Assembly: GCA_905221605.1 (NCBI GenBank)
Contig: CAJNDS010001155.1
Coordinates: 1-31,520 of the forward strand
Source of the DNA: Symbiodinium natans
Taxonomy: Eukaryota; Sar; Dinophyceae; Suessiales; Symbiodiniaceae
DNA: 31,520 bases
Reading direction: 5' to 3'
Positions 19,601 to 24,731 of this stretch are shown here, one piece after another. The notes under the pieces were generated by a model. That model searched no databases, was not told where the DNA came from, and saw only the letters and a program-made list of their open reading frames with translations. Numbering within the stretch: the stretch's first letter is position 1; every line of letters starts with the position of its first letter. The translations under genes and the position numbers were made by a program.

Positions 19601-22600
19601 CGTCCCTTGGACGACAGAACACCAAGGGGCAATGGAAATTCTCCATTCCCGAAGAGGAGATCTTCATGGCAGCACTGACCCTCAGGTACACGAGCGATAA
19701 ACTCCACATGTGCTGGGGAAAAACGCTGTCGTGGCTCACTTGGCAGGTGCAGGAGGAGATCCAGGCAATCCGTGCCAAGTATGGGTCGGAGTGCGAGATC
19801 GATGTGATCGTTTGGTGGTCAGGAAATGAAGTTGCTGGACGACGAGGATGCATCCCCACGCGGCTCGCTCCGGGCGCGGCATATTCGACCTCCCAGACCT
19901 CGGCAGAAGATGTTGCGAGGAAGGTGAGGCGCTGCGCCGACGCGCTAGCCACCCTAGCGGGTGAGCCACATATCGGGTTTGTCCGCATCGTCGGCAACGT
20001 TGACCACGAGACCTACAACTTGCATCCCGCGTACAACGAATTCATCTCCAAGATGTTTCATGAATTCACAAGTCGCGGATTGCAAGTTCAAAACGCCACA
20101 TCCCAGGCAATGAAGCTGTCCTATTACGATGATTTTCATCTTTGGGATACCCCCGAAAACCGCAAGCAGATCCAAGACTACATCTACACCACGGCGCTCC
20201 TTGGCGACCTGGAAAGGGAAGCGTCACGGTATGCAGATGTTCTGGATCGACTAGGAGATCTTTTCCCCTACATCGAGGTGGAAGGCGGCTACAGGATGGA
20301 CAGTGCAGCAGGTCGTGAAGCCCTACGCCTCTACAAGGAGGTGGTTGAAAGTGGCAGAAAAGACCTGAAGGTCCACAAGATCAAGGCGCCTGTGCCCGTG
20401 AAGATCAGCAAGGAAGACACCTGGTGGGAGGTCCCCGACGCTACCACTGCGCATGAACCAGTTGCCGCACCCGCTCAGCAAGACAAAACGATCGCCCGAT
20501 CAGAGGTGGAGTATCCTGTGGTTTCGGACGTATCGGAGATCGATGAGGTCAAGGGTGAGGTCGTCCAGACCGAGTCAGAGAAGGCTGAGTACCTTCCCCT
20601 GAACGAGGTCGTGCTCGCCGATGATGGGGATTATCGACCCCCCCTGGCGTCAGACGGCCGGGCAACAAGCGCAGCTACCCGAAAGGGTAAGTCGTCGGGG
20701 CAAAGCGAGGATGTCTACGCCCGCGAGATGTACCAGGACGCATCCAAAACCCATGGTGGAGAGGAAAGCCAGGAGCAGGACCTCCCGATGACCGGTTACT
20801 GGTACAACGGGGAGCTCCACGACCTTGAGCCTCTGCCAAGTGCCGATCTCCGCAAGTATGAACAGCGGGTGAACTTTAGGCACGGCGACCTCAAGCTGCT
20901 CAGCTTGCTCTTGAGGGGACACCAGAATGACTGGTATGGGCTGGACTTCGACATCGCCATGTGGACGGATGTCGATAAGCTCCTGGACCGCTTCAATGAA
21001 GCAACTCGTCGAAAATGGGGCGTAAGACAGCTGCTGCAGGTGACCGCGCAGGACAAAAAGAGGAGGTTCGAGATTCTTGGGATCCGACATGAGATCAGCA
21101 ACAGCCTGAATCTCTCCCTCTTTCCTGTGCGGATCAGAGCAGTCACCGGCCACTCGGAGAAAGTGATGCGCATCGAGTCAGACGAGTTCCTTGCCCGGAG
21201 GTTTCTCACCAATGAGAATTTGGATGTCGCTCCACAGGTCATATACCACCGCACGGATGCGAAGAGCGTGGAGTTGATTTTGAAATCCGGGATCAAGGTC
21301 GCTGGCGGCAGAAAGGGCGGGCGTGCCCATGCGTACTTCTCACCTACTACCCTCAAGGACGAGAAGTACACTTCTGGACTCAGGTCAACGCAGCCGTTCC
21401 AGATTGCGGTGAACCTGCATGAAGCTCTCCGAGATGGCCTCGTCTTCTTCGAGAACAGTACCCGCGGGATCTTGACCCGTGCAGTCGTTGGCCCTCAGTA
21501 TATCCTGTCATGTGTGGACACCAACACGAACAAGGTGATCTACGCAAGAGCAGGAGAGGCCCAGCCTGCAGCCACCCGAGAGGGTGAGCCGGATACTGTT
21601 GAACAAGCCTCCTCGAGCTCAACAGTCAAAGCCTTGGCATCAAGGGCTGTCCCAGAAGACCAACCCAAGCGAGTCAAGGGCACTGTTGGCGCTTTCATCG
21701 AGGCAAAGAAGGCGAGGATCGATGCTGCTGCGTTGGAATCCATTGAAGAGCAAGACGAGGCATCGGTGGATGACCAACCGCAGCCTGCGCAGGAGGTATC
21801 CGACACGGAAGAGGCAGAGAGCGACAGCGAAGCCCCATACGGGAGCTATCCATGCTCGGCCTGCCAACGCATCGTCCTGCTTGGGCAGCGCTTTTGCATG
21901 ACATGCGGTGAGAACCAGTTTCCGGAGTCCAACAAGGCAAGCCGCCAGTACACCTCGTTCCAACAAAACCGCCGCACCACACTCCTCAAGCTGACGTACA
22001 ATGCTCGGAATGAGGATCTCCTGGGACACCTCCGTGGCATCGCAGAAAAGTTTAGCAAACAGCGGGGCTCAGTCTCCCTGGATGCGCTGATCATACGCGA
22101 TGCCAAAGACAAGTTCCAACGTGCGAGAAAGCTCAAGTTCGACTCCATTGCTGACCGGTTGGAACGTGATGCCACCTTCTTCCTGCAGATGATGAGGAAC
22201 GGAATCACGGTTCAGGATGCGTGCCGAATGGACCTCCTGGTGAAGGCCGTGCTCCCGGACCCAGGCCGCACGGAAGAACAGCGGCTTCTGCAGGCGGGGT
22301 CGAACTACCTCAGCGGAGCTTCCCGAAAGGGAATGCCGGGCAAGTTGGTTTACTATGGCGATGCGCCAATGGATGGCCTAAAATCGGCTGGACTGATTGA
22401 CCAGTTCTCCGAGAACCCAATCGGGATGGCCTACGGCGGCGCCTTCATCGGCTTCAGCTTCTATGCCGATATCGCCACCCGCTTGTCCGGTGCCCGCACA
22501 ATCTACAGCTTCAACGGCATTGTGGAAATCAAGCATGAAACGCCGGAAGGCATGATTGCCGAGCTGCAAATGCTGGCAGCCGAATGCATCCACTCTGCCG

Positions 22601-22872
22601 AGGAGCAGGAAAGAATCACCGCCTACCACGCCGCCAAGAATCGGGAGACGGCACAGCAGCGAACGGAGGCTGCCACTACTACCCGTCCATCGACGCAGAG
22701 CGCCTCATCAAGGGACACAGCTGTTCGTGAAGCACCCTGGCATCAAGGGCAAGAACAGTGGTGGTCAGACCGTGAATGGCGCGAGTGGCGTGAGTGGCGT
22801 GAGCCAGCTAGTCAGGGTTGGGGCTCATCCCGCTGGAGCAGTCAGCGCGGATCGCAGTGTTGGAGCCGCTGA
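16663..22872 (+). CDS. pol: RT C-terminus, RNase H and giant multidomain extension (copia ORF3)
   Basis: 2,069 residues. ATG 16663 overlaps the upstream stop as TAATG, but the frame is open back to 16624. It starts with the RT catalytic box Y4-V-D-D7. RNase H has D341 (SDADFAGEYDSKSTTG), Glu near 383 (SSTESEV), D475 (EDNQAT) and D528 (VADVFTKPF). After RNase H come regions read as a 2OG-Fe(II) oxygenase (about 590-770), an SGNH hydrolase (about 965-1185), an acidic linker (about 1240-1340), a Tpt1/KptA fold (about 1395-1625), a zinc ribbon C1731/C1734/C1745/C1748, an unknown domain (about 1770-1980) and a Trp/Arg tail. The whole 6.2 kb has no stop, which argues for recent coding constraint. 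How the extension is released is unknown. Confidence 0.9.
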   Translation: MVIYVDDFKLAGPTKNIQKGWESIATVIDMDPAEVIGRYFGCQHIEEKNVTLSKEHHPFHYVFEPENETAAPAKIAEDRWDVIPEVMLAVRHHSYPRKRLYMPTEEDVQMFPTIGPQRYTFQAADGVTEEHQDNMNIARDKCFKQWWTGTTYFDLAARGPEEFGLAVAAARKGKSVRNKAEAKKEVKQNKFVSLSRDQEDKPGSMTKPVTRITYDMKDFLHSCVDRYCELAKVDRSSLKSVSTPFHELRTATPIVNETEKTGRLQPIASKVLMKILFAARMARWDLLRATQSLASRVTKWSPDCDLALHRLVSYINSSIDLTMSGFIGDSIHDCRLWLFSDADFAGEYDSKSTTGCALFLVGPNTYYPINAFSKKQTSRTMSSTESEVVSANQGVRAQGLPSLSLWYFLWRGKADREVGPRAEMKTTNNSAVARIDPELDEIRYGTTRPDGMSIADINGLHVQLPKCFQIRHLEDNQATITLLLSGRAGVLRHTDRTQKVSFGWLRQQYEEGHFRLLNVDTSEQVADVFTKPFTERTKWIHALKLIAHTYKSVDPQAGRNSVSKSVPAAPKSVCITTEQLEHVAKLLRRADRYDFEDFEQVAEMMYDNLRMSSSRLRSVVRSGTELAPKYFVFGLWTHGGCFGLTKRTGQMSQLCRYINGFIRKHAPKHFTWTSFVINFMGRAGVHSDKFNLRGSQNWSFGFGPYQGGELWVEDPDQRMDAFTDKDGKTWLGRNLQTCRKPVLLNPHLRHAVQPFTGNRHSLIAYSSGGWTKLGDDDKQLLQDTDFRTPRAQLKHACVCSCASPHDEGGKNCPKTTPETVASVLRASIGNAQTYTTCTSASVEPAVPTLSVLAGSLQVVSSIEALGTMSRLVAHGAGYSCDTGMEGRPLALQGHLNMLVNAGLSVEYLQLQAGKEYDALLKSYEVFPPQTIASLSLNDPEIPTPNLLKLARISNEGLSKLQPTERLRRSRFLLVVTDSVTSLGRQNTKGQWKFSIPEEEIFMAALTLRYTSDKLHMCWGKTLSWLTWQVQEEIQAIRAKYGSECEIDVIVWWSGNEVAGRRGCIPTRLAPGAAYSTSQTSAEDVARKVRRCADALATLAGEPHIGFVRIVGNVDHETYNLHPAYNEFISKMFHEFTSRGLQVQNATSQAMKLSYYDDFHLWDTPENRKQIQDYIYTTALLGDLEREASRYADVLDRLGDLFPYIEVEGGYRMDSAAGREALRLYKEVVESGRKDLKVHKIKAPVPVKISKEDTWWEVPDATTAHEPVAAPAQQDKTIARSEVEYPVVSDVSEIDEVKGEVVQTESEKAEYLPLNEVVLADDGDYRPPLASDGRATSAATRKGKSSGQSEDVYAREMYQDASKTHGGEESQEQDLPMTGYWYNGELHDLEPLPSADLRKYEQRVNFRHGDLKLLSLLLRGHQNDWYGLDFDIAMWTDVDKLLDRFNEATRRKWGVRQLLQVTAQDKKRRFEILGIRHEISNSLNLSLFPVRIRAVTGHSEKVMRIESDEFLARRFLTNENLDVAPQVIYHRTDAKSVELILKSGIKVAGGRKGGRAHAYFSPTTLKDEKYTSGLRSTQPFQIAVNLHEALRDGLVFFENSTRGILTRAVVGPQYILSCVDTNTNKVIYARAGEAQPAATREGEPDTVEQASSSSTVKALASRAVPEDQPKRVKGTVGAFIEAKKARIDAAALESIEEQDEASVDDQPQPAQEVSDTEEAESDSEAPYGSYPCSACQRIVLLGQRFCMTCGENQFPESNKASRQYTSFQQNRRTTLLKLTYNARNEDLLGHLRGIAEKFSKQRGSVSLDALIIRDAKDKFQRARKLKFDSIADRLERDATFFLQMMRNGITVQDACRMDLLVKAVLPDPGRTEEQRLLQAGSNYLSGASRKGMPGKLVYYGDAPMDGLKSAGLIDQFSENPIGMAYGGAFIGFSFYADIATRLSGARTIYSFNGIVEIKHETPEGMIAELQMLAAECIHSAEEQERITAYHAAKNRETAQQRTEAATTTRPSTQSASSRDTAVREAPWHQGQEQWWSDREWREWREWREPASQGWGSSRWSSQRGSQCWSR
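17167..17187 (+). repeat. GNRA hairpin H5
   Basis: GC, arm TGCCC, loop GAAA, arm GGGTA (one wobble), unpaired A, GT, CG. It lies between RT and RNase H, loop at codon position 2, reading AARKGKS. Confidence 0.8.
17902..17922 (+). repeat. GNRA hairpin H6
   Basis: GC, arm CGACC, loop GCGA, arm GGTTG (one wobble), unpaired G, GC, CG. It lies in an insertion within RNase H between the SSTESE and EDNQAT motifs. Confidence 0.7.
18331..18351 (+). repeat. GNRA hairpin H7
   Basis: GC, arm CGGAA, loop GAAA, arm TTCCG, unpaired T, GT, CG. The stem sequence differs at nearly every position from the CCC/GGG copies yet all five pairs are kept. It lies just after RNase H. Confidence 0.8.
18430..18990 (+). 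other. 2-oxoglutarate/Fe(II) oxygenase-like domain in ORF3
   Basis: Residues about 590-770 of ORF3. H686-x-D688 (VHSDKFN) is followed by a beta-rich stretch with GGELWVEDP, then H750 (LRHAVQPF) and R759 (GNRHSLIAYSS), nine residues on. HxD...H with a following Arg is the iron- and 2OG-binding signature of the double-stranded beta-helix dioxygenases. The TET/JBP branch is an attractive guess because dinoflagellate DNA contains hydroxymethyluracil, but the sequence alone does not fix the substrate. Confidence 0.65.
19070..19086 (+). repeat. 7-bp hairpin with CGA loop, overlapping an internal PPT-like tract
   Basis: CCCCTCA pairs with TGAGGGG across CGA. The 3' arm runs into the 10-mer TGAGGGGGGT (19080-19089), identical to the polypurine tract before the 3' LTR. 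Confidence 0.7.
19545..19565 (+). repeat. GNRA hairpin H8
   Basis: GC, arm CAACC, loop GAAA, arm GGTTG, unpaired C, GC, CG. The loop starts at codon position 1, the only copy in this phase. Confidence 0.75.
19555..20217 (+). other. SGNH/GDSL hydrolase-like domain in ORF3
   Basis: Residues about 965-1185 of ORF3. The ordered blocks are FLLVVTDSVTSLG (D977-S978, block I, with Thr in place of the usual Gly), VIVWWSGNEV (G1054-N1055, block III) and YYDDFHLWD (D1156 with H1159, block V). This matches the Ser-Gly-Asn-His order of SGNH esterases, a fold also known from ORF1 of CR1-type LINEs. The altered block I makes catalysis uncertain. Confidence 0.5.
20674..20694 (+). repeat. GNRA hairpin H9
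   Basis: GC, arm TACCC, loop GAAA, arm GGGTA, unpaired A, GT, CG. It lies in the acidic linker before the Tpt1-like domain, loop at codon position 2, reading ATRKGKS. Confidence 0.85.
20845..21540 (+). other. Tpt1/KptA-like RNA 2'-phosphotransferase domain in ORF3
   Basis: Residues about 1395-1625 of ORF3. The motifs follow the family order: LLSLLLRGHQ (R1418, H1420), VRIRAVTGHS (R1492; compare IRAxQGHS), VIYHRTDAKSVELILKSGI (compare LYHGT), GGRAHAYFSP (R1554, H1556; compare RxHVHLS) and FFENSTRGILTRAV (compare FxxSxNGVWLT). Tpt1/KptA removes a 2'-phosphate from RNA using NAD+. The first motif reads Arg-Gly-His where the family has adjacent Arg-His, so activity may be altered. Confidence 0.7.
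21571..21591 (+). repeat. GNRA hairpin H10
   Basis: GC, arm CACCC, loop GAGA, arm GGGTG, unpaired A, GC, CG. It lies just after the Tpt1-like domain, loop at codon position 2, reading ATREGEP. Confidence 0.85.
21853..21906 (+). other. Zinc ribbon motif in ORF3
   Basis: C1731-x2-C1734-x10-C1745-x2-C1748, preceded by an acidic linker rich in Glu, Asp and Gln. The spacing suits a structural zinc ribbon, possibly for nucleic-acid or protein contact. Confidence 0.7.
22318..22338 (+). repeat. GNRA hairpin H11
   Basis: GC, arm TTCCC, loop GAAA, arm GGGAA, unpaired T, GC, CG. It lies in the C-terminal unknown domain, loop at codon position 2, reading ASRKGMP. Confidence 0.85.
22770..22869 (+). other. 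Trp/Arg-rich C-terminal tail of ORF3
   Basis: The last ~35 residues contain tandem Glu-Trp-Arg units (EWREWREWRE), encoded by repeats of GAGTGGCGT, then Gly/Ser/Trp/Arg-rich sequence. A basic aromatic tail like this could bind RNA; the repeat suggests recent triplet-unit expansion. Confidence 0.7.
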
Positions 22873-22953
22873 ATGCCCACTTTGTATGCACAATAGCTCA
22901 AGTTTTGCTTTCCCTTCACCTTTGTTTCGGTCATAGCGGGCGGGACAACATGG

Positions 22954-22974
22954 GCCACCCGAAAGGGTGTGTCG
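22954..22974 (+). repeat. GNRA hairpin H12 (non-coding copy)
   Basis: GC, arm CACCC, loop GAAA, arm GGGTG, unpaired T, GT, CG. It lies 82 bases after the last stop codon, so it cannot be maintained by protein-level selection. Confidence 0.85.
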
Positions 22975-23011
22975 TAATCCTCTGTCCACCTTAGCTTGTG
23001 CCAAGCACGGT

Positions 23012-23019
23012 GAGGGGGG
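23012..23019 (+). promoter_or_regulatory. Polypurine tract
   Basis: GAGGGGGG abuts the TG of the 3' LTR, the expected position for the RNase H-resistant primer of plus-strand synthesis. Confidence 0.9.
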
Positions 23020-23162
23020 TGTAGTTTTTCATGGAGGAATTACACTCCTTTTGCGAGCTGTGCATACCATCGCTTTACCCTCGACTGTGGCTCAAGTTGC
23101 CGATAAAAAGAGGCGTACTTAACGGTTTATATGTTCCCTCATGTGCTGACCTGAAAACTTCA
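23020..23162 (+). repeat. 3' LTR
   Basis: Identical over all 143 positions to the 5' LTR by direct reading. It begins TG right after the polypurine tract and ends CA right before the AGGCT target duplication. Confidence 0.97.
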
Positions 23163-23167
23163 AGGCT
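23163..23167. repeat. 3' target-site duplication (AGGCT)
   Basis: Exact copy of 10764-10768. Confidence 0.95.
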
Positions 23168-23334
23168 CAGGTTCAGGGTTCGCGGCCTCAGCCTGTCGTA
23201 GCCTTCCCCGGAGGCGTGCCTTGGCTACCTATGGGGTATCATCGACGAGGAGCCCAATCCGAGCAGGCGGACATCCGACGGGTCTCTGTAGTTTAGGCGT
23301 GCTTCTTCAAGCCTTGCAGGAGGTCATACGTTAA
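23168..23334 (+). CDS. Open frame apparently split by the retrotransposon (3' part)
   Basis: If the element is excised on paper with one AGGCT kept, the frame from 10567 continues here without a stop to TAA 23332-23334. The residues are Ser, Arg, Gly and Leu-rich (e.g. ACRSLPRRRALATYGV) with no recognised domain. It stands or falls with the 5' part. Confidence 0.25.
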
Positions 23335-24545
23335 ATAGAGAAGACATGGAAGCCTAGCTTTTTGGTTCCGGCAATTTCCATGCAATACAACTAATGCACT
23401 AACTGTGCTCAAATCACGGCAAAGCATTCTTCCTGTTATTTCCAAAAAAATTGGAACCACCTCGTAGCATATTTGTATTGCAAAGGTGCATTGGATGAAC
23501 GCGAGAATTATGGAGAGCTTAAGTTGTTTAGCTTGGGACCACGGGGTTTTAGGACAGGTTAGTGAGGCTGGAGTTTTTGGTCACCCTGATGTTGTTGTTG
23601 CCCGAAGTGGTCGCATCTTCTTCTCCTGAAGAGTCGGAGGTAGAACGCTGTTGCGTCGGAGCTGCCTCGGGGCAGGCTCTGGAACGGCTCGGACGCAACC
23701 CGAACGCAGCCTGATGACTCGACTTTCTTCAAGCTGCTGGACCGTGAGCCCTAAGACCCCAAGCCTGCAGCAGTACAATCAGCCCTTCAAGCCTTATGCT
23801 TCCCTCCGTTGCGAGCGAAGTTCTGACGTGTAGCCCCAGGATGGTTTGCGTTCATGGAGGAGGGTTTCGGTTTGGAAGGACGCTAAGCGTTCCAAGTAGC
23901 TTGTGTCCGGCTTGACAACAGCCATCAACAGAATAATTTGCTCCATGCTTCTTCATTTTTTACCCATGGTTGACTCCATGAAGCTCTCTGGAAGATCCTC
24001 GAAGGAGGGCATTGCGAAGCAGTGGCCTCGACCTCCGGCGCCTGACCTGCTCTGCTTTGCGCAGCGCACGGGGGCGCGATGGGAGGCGGCCATCGGGCCT
24101 GCGTGGGTGAAGCTTTCATGTTCCCACTCTTGAGTGTCAGTTGCCTTGGTAAGGGTCTGGGCTGGGAGGACGTTGCCTGGAATGAGCCACCTTTCTCTGG
24201 CCTGCGTGGTGTCGGAAAGCTGACGCCCTTCCACCGTGTTGCGACAAGGCATGCAATTTTCATCCCCACGAGACCTCTGTGTGAACTTCGCCCCTCATTT
24301 CGAGCTCCGTGATCTGAGTCAGGGTTGTCGGCTTCGCTTTGTCAATCGTGGGACCCACACATAACCCCTGAACAACAAAAGCACGGTGGCAACCCATCGC
24401 TTACGCACCTCCAGTCGATCATCTTTTTCGCTTAAAGCACGACATACCACATATACGAAGTGCATAAGATCAGTTCTTGAAGTCTTAACCAAATGCAGGT
24501 TCTCTGTAGAGCGGTGATGACTACCTGGTGTTGACGAGAGGATGA
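23335..24545. other. Unassigned sequence, no supported gene
   Basis: Mixed composition. Short forward frames (23651-23833, 23903-24133, 24079-24312) overlap reverse ones and show no motif. Confidence 0.45.
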
Positions 24546-24731
24546 ACAGGCACGTGCTATGATGTCTGCATCGGGTCCCTCCGTGTGACGTCTAAGGTGC
24601 AAGCGCTGGGCAATGCTGGAGCCTTCAGTGACCCCGGAGCCACCGACCTTATCGCCCGCGCTCTCGAGGCTTTCGGGATGCCTCTGTCCGATCAAAACAT
24701 CCCGAAAGCTGTAGCCTCCAAGGTGAGGGGC
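24546..24731 (+). CDS. Possible exon of an unidentified gene
   Basis: The frame is open after TGA 24543-24545. From about 24585 it reads as a convincing soluble protein segment (VQALGNAGAF, then ATDLIARALEAFGMP). It ends at an AAG/GTGAGG junction, a good 5' splice site at about 24731/24732. The LGNAG helix-turn pattern recalls HEAT-like or vitellogenin-N repeats, but the match is short. The acceptor upstream is unclear, and frames continue weakly past the GT. Confidence 0.35.

Larger units (their letters stand above)
22873..23019 (+). other. 3' untranslated region of the retrotransposon
   Basis: 147 bases between the ORF3 stop and the 3' LTR, carrying hairpin H12 and ending in the polypurine tract. 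No further frame is supported. Confidence 0.8.
10769..23162 (+). mobile_element. Giant Ty1/copia-type LTR retrotransposon, 12.4 kb
   Basis: A complete LTR-to-LTR element with identical 143-bp LTRs, a 5-bp target duplication, a candidate primer site, a polypurine tract and the copia order protease, integrase, RT, RNase H. Typical copia elements are about 5 kb. Here the excess comes from a long Gag and a 1,500-residue extension after RNase H. Identical LTRs imply recent insertion or recent gene conversion. Even so, the coding region is split into three frames. The element may therefore be mobilised in trans, use recoding, or contain sequence errors. It also carries 12 copies of a GNRA-loop hairpin. 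Confidence 0.95.

Noticed and set aside
21310-21335. GGGC/GCCC palindrome in the Tpt1-like region
   Set aside because: It has a 4-bp stem with a 2-nt gap and no GNRA loop or flanks, so it does not belong to the hairpin family.
11638-22974. Hairpins as hammerhead ribozymes
   Set aside because: They contain GAAA, but as a tetraloop. The hammerhead core (CTGANGA with a separate GAAA between helices) is absent.
11638-22974. Hairpins as a CRISPR array or simple tandem repeat
   Set aside because: Spacing is irregular (84 to about 3,000 bases) and arm sequences differ; only the structure and flanks are shared.
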